From positions 291,363,647 through 291,427,646 of the forward strand of contig NC_134455.1 in NCBI RefSeq assembly GCF_047948215.1: a stretch of 64,000 bases of DNA, given 5' to 3'. The notes beneath the pieces are model-generated. The model made no database searches and had not been told where the DNA came from. It saw only the letters and a list, made by a program, of their open reading frames with translations. This DNA is from Lycorma delicatula (Eukaryota > Arthropoda > Insecta > Hemiptera > Fulgoridae). The translations under genes were made by a program, and so were the position numbers. Positions 1-13,199 of this stretch are shown in pieces. The first letter of the stretch is position 1; every line of letters begins with the position of its first letter.

Positions 1-2392
1 ATGATAAACTCTTTAAAGTTAACATCAAACTAAGGAATATATTAATTAGTAAATTATTCGTTCTAGACATATTACTTCAAGGTATTACGGTACAATTTAA
101 ATGCCAACCTAGAAAATCTAAAAAGAACTTAATAGAAGAGATCTCAAACAATATTAAATCAGTTAATATAATCATAAGTAAAAGGTAAAGAAATTAAGTT
201 TACTATAAGTAAACAAAATGAAAATACAGAATCTTAAAAGATTTTAAAAAACAAATTCGGTTACACCTCTCTACGACTGCATATTTACAGACTACAGAAG
301 GAAGATTTTACCAGTTTCTTAGCATTGGTAAATTCACTGAAAAAACATCGCTATGTTCCATTTATTCATGCCTTTCCATAGTGACGCACATCCTGTTTAG
401 GTTCTCTTGTGTTCGCTTGACCTGTTTCACTTCCATTCAATTGCTCCATGACTTTCGATCTAATATGTAATGGAGATTTCGCTTAGTTGAGGGGTAGTTA
501 CAATAGGATCTACTCTAATTAGTATACTCGTACATTAAAATTATTTAATTAAATTGACTAAATAAATTTTGAAATTGTTTAAAAGAAATTTTTTTTGTTG
601 TATTAGATATCGTAATAATTCTGTTAGTTAAATTTCGAGATAAAAAACAAAAGAATTAAATATTTTAAAAAAATAACGTCAAAATTAAAAAAAATAAAAA
701 TCAGATAGAATATTCTCCTGATATCTAAATTAAATAATATTGCAAAAATTAAAAAAAAAACTTGCTTTACACTTTATAGTCATACTTTTATCAAATTATT
801 ATCATACATTGCATGAGTTTAATTAGTAGGTTAATTTGGATTTCAAAACATAACATCATATATTGAAATTTCTAATATATTTATAAAATATCAAACAAAG
901 TTTCAATTAAACATTTACTGAAATAGTGAAGATTTTGTTTACTGAAATATAATTAACGAAATGTAAAATTAACAAAAATTTATTTTGTCGCTTATATACA
1001 TTTTACAAATTTACCCACGTACGGTGGGATATTTGCAAAAGAAATGGGAAAATATTGTACTGTCACCCGACCATAGTAACTGTGGAAATTCTCATCAGTA
1101 GGAAATGTCAGGAAGTATGTTAAATTAAGGATGCAAGATTTGAGGACATGAAAAAACAAACTGAAAAGACATTGTGAGTTAAAATAAAACAAGTAAAAAG
1201 ATGAATCAAATGACTTTCTAATTTCTACGCCAATTTCATATTTTTGTTTTTTTTTTTTTGTTTTTTGTTTTCGTAAAAGAATATTAGATATAAATTTTAC
1301 AAAGCAAAAAAATTAGAAATTTTCTTTTACAATGTTTAATCTGTAACTGAGCAATTTCATTATAATTAAAAATTTACTTTTATTCAAATATATCTGATAG
1401 AAGTACATTACACTTTCAAAATTTGCTTCAGAAATAAAAAAAAAAAAAAACTTAAACAGGTTGAGACTAAGAAAGCTTTCGAGTTACATAAAAAGAAGAA
1501 AAGAGATTTTGTAACTAAATAACGAAAATACACGCCACAAATAATGAATAGACCTAAGGAGACAATTTTAATATCAAAATCTAGTTTACAACAGTAAACA
1601 AAACTAATCGAAAAAAGGTTTTATAAATTAATTAAGACTTAATAGAAAGAATATACTTCTTAATCGTCCAAAACAAAGCTTTAACACTAAGCGAAACAAG
1701 AAATCATACTTAACAAGCTGTAAATAAACATTTATAGAACCAAAAGAGACTTTAAAACAAAGAAACAACCTAAATATTTTATAAATAAAAGAAAGGCAAC
1801 CGTTTAAAAATCTTCAAGAAAAAGCTAAAAACTAAAGGAGAAAAAAGAAAAAAAGAAAACTTAAATGTTCATAGAAATTTAGTTTAGTATGTCATTATAA
1901 AGTTAAAAATCACATTAATATAAACAAAACATTTTAACAGAAGAATAGTTTGAATAACATTTCTTATAAAGATAATCCAGTATATAATAATTACAAGTAT
2001 CACGGAATACTTACTTTACCGAATCAATACAGCAACAGCAACGGGGAAAAACATACGCATGTATTTCAACATTAGGAGTAGCGAGAAATATTACAAGTCT
2101 TAGGAATACAATTAGTCAGAGTAAAAGACACAAGTGCAATGGTTATGACCCAACAAATATTTACGATATATTTTTTTTTTAAATTTGCTAGGACCATTTA
2201 TTTTTACTTTCACTAAATTTTTGCATCAACAATGGTATATCATTTTTTTAAATTATAAAAACATTATTTTAACAGCTTACTTGTATCATAAAAATAGGAA
2301 AGAGGTAAAAATGAAAAACAATCTAATATCAAAGAACAGTGAAAATGGATGAGTTTTGAATAGTTTCAGTAGGTAGATTTTTGTAACAAGAG
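1..2392. other. A+T-rich DNA without recognisable gene
   Basis: Poly-A and poly-T runs and purine-rich patches (for example 1800-1860). Open frames are short and their residues reflect base composition. I see nothing else. Confidence 0.6.
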
Positions 2393-2483
2393 ATAAATAT
2401 TGAAAATTGACCAAACACGACTGCCGAAAAAACATTGCTCTTTAAAATAGGATAATTGAAAAGGGTTCGGTTACAATTTTTTA

Positions 2484-2527
<44 letters not shown>

Positions 2528-2770
2528 ATTTCAATTTATATATTTTATGTAATTTTGTATATATATATATTTTTTCAATTTTTTTTTAATTTTAATAAAT
2601 ATATTTTATATATATATTAATATAGCCTATGACACACACGGTAACGTAAGGATTCCCATGCGTGTTCATACATCAAAATCGATTTAGCTGTTGAGCTGCT
2701 ACGGTGGTACAAACATACTTAGATACATACATCCTAAAAACATTATACTCCTTTTTGGGCAGTCGTGTAA
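2393..2770 (+). repeat. Dispersed non-autonomous repeat, copy 1 (3' part)
   Basis: Shares a run of landmarks in the same order and orientation with the copy at 26.2 kb: AACACGACTGC, ACATTGCTCTTTAA, AGGATAATT, AACGTAAGGATTCC, TTAGCTGTTGAGCTGCTACG, then TACATACATCCTAAA and TTTTTGGGCAGTCGTGTAA. Two (TA)n tracts interrupt the middle. The closing words about GCTGTTGAG and TACATACATAC are typical of insect repeat ends, but I cannot name the superfamily. Confidence 0.75.
2481..2527 (+). repeat. (TA)n(CA)n microsatellite
   Basis: Lies within dispersed repeat copy 1 and interrupts its alignment with copy 2. Confidence 0.95.
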
Positions 2771-2911
2771 AATTACATGATCGGCCGTCGGGTTCACCTC
2801 AAAATGGTTACTAAAATTAGAATTTGGTAATATCATTCTCAATCAATAATGATGTAAGCTTTTATGTTGGTTTAAACGCACTAATCTAAAGTTTACTAAG
2901 GTGTATAAAAT

Positions 2912-2934
2912 GTATATATATATATATATATATA
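2912..2934 (+). repeat. (TA)n microsatellite
   Basis: Eleven TA units in A+T-rich DNA downstream of dispersed repeat copy 1. Confidence 0.9.
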
Positions 2935-3110
2935 AGTTTTTTAAATTGTGTGTAACACCCCGGAATGGCGGCACAACTAACTTTCTAATATTGAAAATAA
3001 AAATGCAATAGAACCCCTAAAATACGAGATAAATAAATTATATTAACTTTGCGTAAGTAGATGTTGGAAATAATAACTTTGGTACAAATAAATTAATAAT
3101 TGAAAGAGGT

Positions 3111-3111
<1 letters not shown>

Positions 3112-3205
<94 letters not shown>

Positions 3206-3222
3206 AAGAAGAAGAAGAAGAA
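3112..3222 (+). repeat. Compound (TAA)n(GAA)n microsatellite
   Basis: About 22 TAA units pass directly into about 15 GAA units. The minus-strand reading gives poly-Ile and poly-Leu, which is not a gene. Confidence 0.97.
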
Positions 3223-6200
3223 AAATGTTCGTTCGGGAATGTGTTACTAGACTTTTGATTGACAACTGGTTAAATATTAAAAAAATCAGATATCGGACCA
3301 TATAAACTACCATGGATTAAGCCTTAGAAATATCAATTACGTAATGAGTTGTGTAACGTAATAAAAATGAAATTGAGAAACTTAAAAAACAGGGAAATCC
3401 AATGTACACAATAAAATATTTCATTGAAACATATCATCGAAGAAGACAAAAATTTATATGAAGGGCCTACCTGGCGTTGAATATGTCAAAACACTTATCA
3501 TTAGTTTGCTGATAATGGTTGATAATATTGAAAACTAATTCTTGAACAGTTTGTGGAATTATTAAATTACGTATTAGGAATTTTTGTGTTAAAGAAGGTT
3601 TTTAGAAAATATATCGAAAAACGCATTTGTATTGTTGTGAATAAAAATCAATTATAATTGGTGAATAACTGCTTAAAGTATTAAATCAGTGGATTGTAGA
3701 AAGATTTAAGGAAGTCTAATATCGTTTAATAACGATAAATCTTTTATTAGAATCCGTAATTTTTCTTCATAACCATATAATAAACCAAGCAAATTCTTCT
3801 TTAATTCTTTGTAGAGCTGTAGATTGTTCATGAAAGAAATATACATTAGAGAAAAAAATAATCGGTTTAGTAAGTTAAGAGATGTTATTAAACTTACTTT
3901 TAAGAACAAAATAAAGATGGAGACATAAAGGTTTTGTAGGATGATTTCTGTTTTTAGTTTCTCTTCTGACTTGAAGTTTAGACAGTCAGCTCACGAAGAA
4001 AGGTTTCAAAAATCTGGAATAAAATTTCCTGTATCGATATGGATGGAAGTTAATGTGTCTGCAAAGGAATATACATATTGGATGTATCGTTGAATAAATC
4101 TTGATAGATTATTTTTTTACGAGGTGGTGTAACAATCTTACACTGTTTTCTACTCATTGTTGATAAAATAAAAATTTGTTTTAACTAATATTTTAAAACG
4201 TATTGCATTTTTAAATTATTACTAATTTTGTTTATAGCATTGTTCGATCAATAGATCGAACTAAATTAATTAAAATTTCAAATTTTTATTATCTTAGAAA
4301 TCTAGAATATGTTACTTACTTCACATTCGATTTAGATTTTGGTGTTTAGATTTTCTGGTGTTCAACTAACAATGTTGTTTCAGGGATTGCCGACTTACGT
4401 TTATAATAAACATTCACTGGACAATAATTATCATAGTAACCTTGTGTGATAGTTAATAGCGTCTACCCTGTTACCTAATTGTGTTCAATACATATTATAA
4501 TCAAACAGTTGGACTATTGCTATTCAGGTAAATTTAATTAGGATTGAGAGTAAGATAGTGATTAATCTCTCTCTGTTAAACCGTAACAGTTTTCTTCAAA
4601 ATTCACCTAAGGTAAATTTTTACATAAACAAACAGACAAAGTTATGGTAAGAAGCTTTTATGAGTATGATAATAAAAACAGTGAACAATAAGGATCATGC
4701 GTACTCTGTCAGAACAATTTTTCCAAACTTATCTGTCCCAGTCAACTTAAATTTTTCTGCTGTATCCACGTAAAACACATGAGAAACAATTTTTGAAAAA
4801 GAACCAGTTATACGTACAATATTATTACAAACATTCCTTCCTATGCTTACCATGGAAACTGTGAACTGATTTCTCGTTGATTGTGTTTCCAAGTTGAATA
4901 AATGTAACTTTAAATTGCCCAGCCAAAAAAATTTTATTTGATATTCAGTCCAAAAGTGATAACATCGCTTTGGTGACCACAAATGGCTGACTATACCGTT
5001 TATTATTACTCTAGAATAAATACATTTTTACTGGTTTCTCATTTTCCCATATGTCTGCGATATAAAAAAAATCTGGGACAGAAAAATAAAAATATCCTCT
5101 ATATGGAAATTAGTTTAGTTTACGTTAGATGGCAAATTATTTTAATCTATTTTCCAACTTTTACGGAAATTATAACAGTATAAGATATTTTAAAGAAGCA
5201 TAGCGTAAGCATCAAAGTAACAAATTTTATTTTTTACGTATCCAGTGTGAATCAATACGTCCTTTAAGTTAATAATTTATGGTCACTGGTGACTTGATCA
5301 GTGATTTTCATCGTTTCGTTTTGAGTTTTTTCATTCTTGCAAATTTATTAATAAAATGTATTGAATATTTTTGTAAACTAGGTTACAGAATCAAAGTTAC
5401 TTATTATGTTTTATAAATAATTTGTATTCTTTTCAAAAAAAAAAGAATGTGTTTAAAAATAACCGAACGGGGAATTGATACTGTTATATAATATTTTCGA
5501 TTTGTTTACCGATAATCATATTCATTACAAAATAAATAAATGCAATGTTTTATTAAATTACAGAAAAATATGTTTTAAGAACAGGTATTGAATATTTTTA
5601 GTTGTATTATTGACGCGTTCATTGTTTATTTTTGAATATTATTACAGTTTTAGATATTAGAAAAAATAACTAATTTAAATTATCTGGTTTAAAAATCAAG
5701 AATATTAAAAAAGATATTACATTATTTTTGTTTAAATTCTCTACTTCTAAACAAAATAACAAATCTTTATTTCTTGTTTCTCTGTTATATAGAAATTAGT
5801 AAAACACCGATTTTATCTTTATCCAGTAGAAAATAAACTCATGTAAATTTTTTCCCAAAATTTCTGAACTATAGAATTTGCTGAAAATGTAAAAAAAATT
5901 TGTTAAACACTTCAATTCAGATTAAGCCGTTATAACAAGATTTATATTGTTTAATTCCTAATTTGGCTTGGGTAAACACGAAGTAAAAAAAAACAAGAAG
6001 TACAAAAATTCACCTTTTCTCTAGGAAAATTAAAATAGTCTTTATTACCATATCTAGTTATACATTCAAGGAGGAATAGCTTACAATTACCACACAGATA
6101 ATCATGAAAGAAGGTAACGTTAAGAAAGAATCTAGCAAATCCTTTTTATTTATTCATAGTTAAATAAAAACAGCTATCATTACCGATTGAAAAATCAAGG

Positions 6201-7466
6201 TTCCCATATTCACTTACCGTGGAATTTATAAAATTTGAAAGAATTGGTGGTACCCCTTACTTTCTCCATTTTATTACTTAATAGAGTCAATGAATATGTA
6301 AAAATAAAGTTTCATCTAAGAATGAATGTTTTAGATTGCAAAATACACATATTCATTTCATTAGATTGTTACTGCAATTGAAAGTATAAAAGTCTCAATT
6401 GACTTTATTTAATTATTAAGTAAATCTATTCGGTGTAGGAACTGTATTTGAAACTAAATGTATGGAAAGTTATTGTACATATAGTTTTTTTTTCTTCAAG
6501 CAAAATCAAGTTTGTAACCTAGATAATGTAAACGTGTCAATCAATTTTCAAATTTGTAAGTAGGAAGTTTGACATAGTATTCTAGTTTGATAACATTAAT
6601 TTAATTAACTTAGTAAACAGGTATAGGTAAATTTTCCACTATAGATACTACTATTATCATTTATACTTACTGTTATTTACTATTTAATGGAAAAGTTAGG
6701 TTGCGCTTAACCATACGTCAAATTACACTAGAATTCAAGCAAATGAATATGCTCTCAATACAATGCATTTGTAAATTGTTTTATTAATAAAATTTGTATA
6801 ATTGTAGAAAAAGTAAATTATCGGAGGAATTAATAAAGTTATTACTCATTCGCCTTACGCTATGTAATAAACTTATTATTTTACTTTTTTTTTAACAAAA
6901 ATTTATTTAGTCAAACTTAATTAAGGTAAAATTAATTAATAATATCCCTGAAAGATTAATTTAAATCATGTTTTATTTATCATGAATTTAACATGTGTTA
7001 TAAGATAATTCTGACGTGTTTTATTTTTGAAAACAAAATTCTTGGAAGAGTTCTTAAAATATTCTAATTTAAAGCAACTGGAACTTGTAACTACTTATCT
7101 TACATTTCTATAACTTAGTTGCATGTAAAAGCAAAAAAATGTATGTATGATCTAGATTTAATCTATTTATAGCTGGATTTATTTACGTAAAAAGTGTAAG
7201 ATTCTTATGAAAAATTAAAAAAAAATGTGAAAAAACTATTTTCTTAAACAAAACGCAGTACCCATTCTTTTAAAATATAAGCGAATATTAATTAGTGCTT
7301 ATTGCATAAGAATATTAAATTTTAGTTTCACAACAGAAATTTTATTTGTTTCTTTATATTATCCATATATTTTTGTTGTAAAATACTGAAACACCATAGT
7401 CATGTTCATAACACAGCCAGTCCCAGTTTCTCGGAAAACTAGCTATAGTCCAACCAAATTACACAT
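3223..7466. other. A+T-rich DNA without recognisable gene
   Basis: The longest frame is 95 codons on the minus strand at 4695-4982. It has no domain, signal peptide or splice context I can support. Nothing repeated elsewhere in the window was noticed. Confidence 0.55.
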
Positions 7467-7846
7467 AGAGAAGAAAACATTGTTACCTATTGTTATAAAT
7501 GATAATGGTAAAGCGGCTTATAATAAACGTCAAAAAATAAATGCGCGAGCGGTGGTTGTAGAGAGGTGATTTGTGTTGTTGGGGGTTTGGGAGGGTAAAC
7601 AAAAATTTCCAATAAAAAAATTGTAGATCATTCAAAAATCTAGAACTTTGAAGAGGTCACTTTTTCACTTAACCCCAAAATTTCCGAGAAAAATTGCGAA
7701 AAAAAATTTTTGACGTCAACTTTCGTCAGATATCGCAATTCAACGCTATATCACCCCCACTCACGCATTTATGCTTTTTTACATTTATTATAAGCCCCTT
7801 TACTATTTCCACTAATAAAAGCCCAGGTAACAATTTTTTCACCTCT
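7467..7846. mobile_element. 380-bp inverted-repeat MITE-like element
   Basis: Left arm 7467-7560 and right arm 7749-7846 are imperfect reverse complements over about 95 bp. Shared words include TTGTTACCT near the outer ends, GCTTATAATAAA in the middle and AAATGCG at the inner ends. The 190-bp centre is A+T-rich with G-rich patches and no coding capacity. Target-site duplication could not be fixed. The 62-codon frame across the right arm is a by-product. Confidence 0.75.
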
Positions 7847-8824
7847 AAAAGAGTTATTTCGATCGGCATAAGTAAATTTTAGTACCAGTAAAACACTTCA
7901 AGTTATAGCATGGTCTATATCATCCTTAAATCACAAGGCCACCTTAGATTATAAAATTTGACGGGCCTCAGAATTAGCGTAAAGATTTATGTTCCAGAAC
8001 TGATGAAATTTATATTAACGCGTCAAATTACTGAAAACTATACATTTAAAATTAAAAGTTTTCTTATATATTCTTCATAGTACGTATGTGTTTTGGGTAC
8101 ATGAGTGTTACTGTTTAAAAAGCTTATGCAAATAAAACAATTTAAATACAATTATCTACCAACCAAATATCGCTCTTCCCATTATATTAGCAATATTGAA
8201 TTAAAAAAAGTTGACATGATGATTTAATGTAAACTAGGATGTTAACATTATTGGGTAAAATATTTATGGGAGACAATTTCCCTAATATTAATTAATATTA
8301 TTCAATATTAATTTATTTAATTCAATCGCTATTAAATAAATAAACATTAACTAAAATAGGATATAAAACTTGAATAATAAACGACATAATTTGAATTAGC
8401 ATTAGAGTATAAAATATTTTTAATTGAAATTTTTAACAAAGATTCTATCTCTGATATAAAAAATTCACTTTTAATATGACCTGGTAAAACACTCAAAAAT
8501 TTATTTTTTATAACGCAATTCTTTTATTTACAATCGGAACGAAATATAAGTAAACAGAATTACAATAAGCGCTTAAATAGGGGTTTCCGATGAATCCCCA
8601 TAATAAAGCATATATACATAAGACAATAGTTCATTTTAATTTAAACACATAACAATATGATATAAATATAAGATAATTTATAAATAGATATGACAATAGT
8701 TCATTTGTTTAAATGCACTTGAACAGATTCACTTCATAAAAAGTACAAAAGTCCGTAAAACCTAAACAGGAATTAAATAATAATAAAGGAAAAAGGAAAA
8801 GAAAAACAAAATATGTGTTAAGGG
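7847..8824. other. A+T-rich spacer between MITE and LINE
   Basis: No open frame of note and no recognised repeat. TATGACAATAGTTCATTT-like words at 8620 and 8690 form a small imperfect local duplication. Confidence 0.5.
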
Positions 8825-9059
8825 AAGTCACCGCAGCCCAAGATTTACACGACTCCCCCAGGTCCGCACGTGAAGGAGTTTGAATCGCCGGACATCCTCA
8901 CTGTTTTTTAGAATATTCAACGCTAGATATTGTGCCGGTGTATGACTAGAGTGAGAGTTCTCCTTCCGGCACACACAATTTTATCTAAGGCTGGGATCTA
9001 ATGTCTCTCTCGAAGAACTCGGAGCGCCATGTGTGGTATTCAGACTCCCGCACAGTTGA
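8825..9059. other. G+C-rich block joined to the 5' side of the decayed LINE
   Basis: Composition changes sharply from A+T-rich to mixed at about 8825, well before the first readable LINE motif. The block holds no open frame I can assign. It may be more of the same LINE, too decayed to read (end of the endonuclease domain), or a separate inserted repeat. Confidence 0.35.
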
Positions 9060-10935
9060 CAGACATTTTCTTAGAAGAATGCAATCAGGCAGGTGTCTTC
9101 AAGAAAATCGAAGGGACAACCTGTCATGCATATTGGTGAGAACCGGAGATGCATGTACTCCGACATAACGCCTGAGCTGCGAGGGGAGCCAATTAACGAG
9201 CTATCAGAAGTGGCGATGAGAACAGAATTAGGTCAAGCTCGTGAAATTTATCTTCGAGCAAAAACCTTCCGAACTGCGATCTTAAAACTCAAACGTCAAT
9301 GCTAGCCGCAATTATGTGAATAGACAGAGTGTGAATAAACACTGTATAAACACTGTATTACGTGAAAATATAGGCAGAGGTCTTGGTGGCGAGTATTTCA
9401 ACTAAAAGGTTGGGTCGCAGACATCCGGCCCTGACATCCAGCCAGGTTGATGAAGCAGTGAATCGGCTGTTCCCACGCGAGGAGACAACAAGGCGAGAAT
9501 TGGTTGCTGAGGAGCACTCCCTTTTACCCACGAAGAGTTGTTTGCAGCAACCGGGAGGCTTAAAAATAAGAAGAGCGCGGGTCCGGATAAGTGGCTGCTC
9601 GCGTCCAAGTTTCTGGCAGAGGTTGAAAAGGCGAGAGGATTTAGGGACCGGCAATACGGATTCCGACCCTGACGATCCACAGTGGATTTTGTGAGAGTCT
9701 TGGTGGAAAGAGTGGATATCGCAGCCCAGGGAACACGGAGGACCAGACAGATTCTGTTGGTGGTCCTCTTAGATATCTGGCATGTTTTCAATTGCCTGGA
9801 ATGGGAACTCATACTTTAATTAGTGGATAATTGGGACAATAGTCCATATTTTAGACGCATGATACAGGCGTATTTAAGTGATAGATGGTTAATATACCAA
9901 CAAGTTGCGAATAGCTGACCTATCAGGAAAACCCGGGAAGTTCCTTAGAGATTTATATTAGGTTCGCTATTATGGTACATCGCATTTGATGGACTACTGA
10001 GAATGGCCCTCTCAGATGGTGTCAACATTTTGGCCTTCGCCAACGACATGGCATTCGTTTTTTTCGGCGAAATCGGAGCGGAGGTGGTTAGTGTAGTCGA
10101 ATAAGTCAACACTCGGATTGAAATCTGATTGGGTGAGGACGGGTTACGACTTTCATTACGGAAAAATCATGCTGTTCTAATAACTGGAAGAAGAAGGATA
10201 CAGCCAGTGAACATCAAGGTAAGAGATACAGAGGTACATACATAGGACCAGGCCTTACATCTCGGGGTCTGATTGGATAGGAAACGGGCCTTTACCCGTG
10301 ACGTTAAGCAGATTTCCTATAAAACCGAAACACTGGTCAGGCTGATTTCCATCAACTCGACTCCTTTGAATTATTGGAGGGCCTCGCTTTAAGAGGGAGT
10401 TATATGGTCATGTGAAAGATTCCTGTTTAATGTACGCTATACCGACATGGGTAAGAGCATAACTGTCGGACAGAAATAGTCGATTACTGAAACATGTACA
10501 GCGTAAGATGGCGCTGAGAATAGCGATGTGCTATAAATCAGTCTCGACCGATGCATAACAAGTCATCGTTAGGATGCCTCCTGCGTCATTGCTGGCAGAA
10601 ATGAGAACAGCGATTTATGACCGCGATTTGGACCGCGGTAATGACTCTCGCGGGATACGAGATCACCGTGCGTGAACCCCTTCGTGGAATGGTCACCTTT
10701 TGACGGCATTGAAGCTGACGGGACTGAAGGAACACACTGTCCGATTGATCCTCGATAAGGGTTCATACCTTTCTGAGAACCGCACATGCCTTTTGGCGAA
10801 TCTCGTTCCTAGACTGGGGATAAGGTGCAGTTTCTAGTTTAGTGGGTGAAATAGTGACAGAAAATTAATCCGTGATCTTGAGGGGAGGAGGAAAATATAT
10901 TGCAAACATTGCAAAAGACCTCTTCGCATAAAAAT
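9060..10935 (+). pseudogene. Decayed R1-clade LINE ORF2 (reverse transcriptase), internally deleted
   Basis: Remains of a non-LTR retrotransposon ORF2 can be read across several frames. In order: an endonuclease-RT linker (SDITPELRGE near 9160, then EIYLRAKTFRTAILKLKRQC to 9302); KRLGRRHPALTSSQVDEAVN with RLFP after 9400; the KSAGPDKW box near 9570; the RT motif QYGFRP at 9652 followed by a stop and RSTVDFVRVLVERVD; LLDIWHVFNCLEWELIL near 9770-9815; the catalytic box near 10036; and a C-terminal RMPPASLLAEMRTAIYDR near 10570-10622. The catalytic F-A-D-D box reads FAND (first Asp to Asn), so the enzyme would be dead even in frame. The sequence jumps from the AGPD box straight to the QYGFRP motif, so roughly 80-90 residues of RT fingers are missing. 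No ORF1 or complete endonuclease is seen, so the copy is 5' truncated. Clade assignment is from motif wording I know for R1-type elements. Confidence 0.85.
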
Positions 10936-11064
10936 AGTTAATAAATATATTTTTATTTTCTTTAAAAAATGAAATATAAATCCTATAATATGTTAAATTT
11001 CAAATCTGTGAATCACTTTATTCTCAATCCAAAATATGGTTTTGATTTGGCAGTAGTACTATAC

Positions 11065-11106
11065 CCTTGTTCAATCATGAACAAGGCCACATGATAATGT
11101 GGCCTT
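11065..11106. repeat. Two overlapping perfect hairpins downstream of the LINE remnant
   Basis: CCTTGTTCA/TGAACAAGG (9-bp stem, 4-base loop) is directly followed by, and shares two G bases with, a 10-bp stem AAGGCCACAT/ATGTGGCCTT with a 4-base loop. The two stems compete for the shared bases. A T-rich run follows. They lie about 130 bp beyond the LINE coding remains and could belong to its 3' end, but this cannot be shown from one copy. Confidence 0.6.
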
Positions 11107-13199
11107 CTTTATTTTGTAAATGGTGTGGTAAGATCCATAGACGCTTCTTATTCCTCTTGAACCTATTTACTTGGAAAAATACTGTTCTGTGTTAAAAATA
11201 TTAACACATTATTAAATATTGTGTGTTTATATTAAATATTATATTCGTGTTATAAATATTAAACGAATAACGTCAAAACTAGAAACCTGAATATGTAAAA
11301 CTAACTTTAATTAATCATTGTAAATAATGTTTAAATAAGCATAAGTTCATTAGAATGTTAATTATAGTGTGATCTTCAATAATTTAAAATTTCTAATAAT
11401 ACTAAATATAAAACATATAAAAACTAAACAAAAATCTAACCTTAAAAATTTGTTTATTATTCATTTATGTAACCGGCACCTTATAGTTAGAAGGACTTGG
11501 CTGATCAACCCAAATATAAAGCAAGAATTGCACAACGTATCAATTCACGCAAACGGTTTAATATTTAAGAAATTTATTAGATTAAACCTATTTATTTAGG
11601 TAATTAGAGCTCATTTGATTCATTCTTGAGTACTCTGTTAGATTTTTATTGGTTTCTCCATTTTTTCGTATTACCTTCAAAGTAAACATTTACGGCATAA
11701 AAGTTGTGACTTTAAATGGGCTTGATCATGTTGTATTTTATATTTAAAACTTTTATGCCGTAAATGTTTACTTTGAAGGTTTCAAAAATGGTAAATTTAT
11801 TACATATATTATTGTTTACTAACGTATGTTGTATTTAATCACAGATTCCCTAAATGTAGGGAAAAAGAAAAAAAAACTTTATTTTGATCGTTTCTCCATT
11901 ATTTTCTTTATCTAGGCTTAGAAAAAAAAGAGAATGACAATGGAAAGTTCATTGACCTTCATTCTGTTCACAAACGGTGCCATGAGGTACCATTCTCTTT
12001 TTAGATATCTGTTACGCCATCTGATATTTATAGAATGCTATACGTTGACCCAAAACAGTATGTTACATTATTTATTGAGTGAAAAATAATTTTCCCACGA
12101 GAGTATTTATTAATGAATTAAGTGATATTTAAATACATAAAACGATTACATATTTATTATTTCAGTTCCATAAATAGAATTAATTTTTATGAAAAATATA
12201 TAAAATGAATTAATTTTTACATAAAGTAAAAGTTTTTATTTAGTCCCATGCAAAATTAATATTAAAACACATGCTTGCAGAACTAAAAATACTTTAAGAG
12301 TTTCTTTTTGGGTATATTTGTTCTGAGAATATAAATTGTAATATTTATGTTTAATTTCAATTTTAATTTTTAATTTTATTAAAGAATTTTTTGTTTTTAT
12401 ATTTTATTGATGAAATAGATTTACGTACGTACAATAAATCAAGTTGTTGAACTTATTTCCAAACTGAATCCATTGAATTATGAAAAAAAACACGCATTAT
12501 TTTTTTTTTATTCTTTACTTTACTTCTCTTATACTTACTCGTGTAAAGCAGTGTATATTATTTTCAAGGTAACTTATTATTAGTGAGAGAACTGTTCTAA
12601 GAAGACATTTATATTAATCTGTGAAAAAATGAAGTGATTTGGAATGAATGTTGCGTACGATGTTGTAATATGCTTGGCATGGTGATATACAACAGAGTAT
12701 TTAGCTTAGGAAAAAAGACAAGATGAAAAATTTCATTCCTCACTTTATTAGTGTGTCCGGTATAAAATTATCCATTTGATCATTAAAATTGTACTTTTAA
12801 CAATGTCACAACTAGTGATTCTTTATTTTTTTAGATTTTTAGACCATAATGATTGAGTGTTGTATTTATTATTTAATAGAATCAAATAAAAAGTTCTAAA
12901 TGGATTCGCTTAATAAAAAATTTTAGTTTGAAATTTAAATAATTAGTGAAAGTTGTACGAGTAGTATACTGTATTTATATGTAGAGTATGATACTTCCTA
13001 GAAATTATTCTTCATTGATTATTTGTTAATCGTTTTAGAAATTAGCATACAATGTTTCTTTTAGATTTTTTTAACAGTGGATCTGTTAGTTTTTATCACA
13101 TTTTCTCATAATATATCAAAATATTTTTATGAAACGTAAGGTTTATTTCTTTTCTTAGAGAATGGATATATTGATAATAAGCCCATATTTAATATTTAA
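11107..13199. other. A+T-rich DNA without recognisable gene, apart from the annotated hairpin
   Basis: Holds the 33-bp inverted repeat and, at about 11924-11993, a pair of inverted AAAAGAGAATG/CATTCTCTTTT words. The 76-codon frame at 11369-11599 is compositional. Confidence 0.5.
11673..11780. repeat. Perfect 33-bp inverted repeat with 42-base spacer
   Basis: The left arm 11673-11705 (ACCTTCAAAGTAAACATTTA then CGGCATAAAAGTT) is the exact reverse complement of 11748-11780. Outside the perfect arms a CCATTTTT word also occurs in inverted form with a small gap. It may be the ends of a tiny foldback element. Confidence 0.85.

Noticed and set aside
3038..3313. 91-codon minus-strand frame with long Leu and Ile runs
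   Set aside because: It is the translation of the (TAA)n(GAA)n microsatellite.
4695..4982. 95-codon minus-strand frame, richer in mixed residues than most
   Set aside because: No recognisable domain, no splice context and surrounding composition is noncoding; length is within chance for the number of frames examined.
9358..9812. Minus-strand frames of 98 and 136 codons opposite the LINE
   Set aside because: They are antisense shadows of the plus-strand reverse-transcriptase pseudogene.
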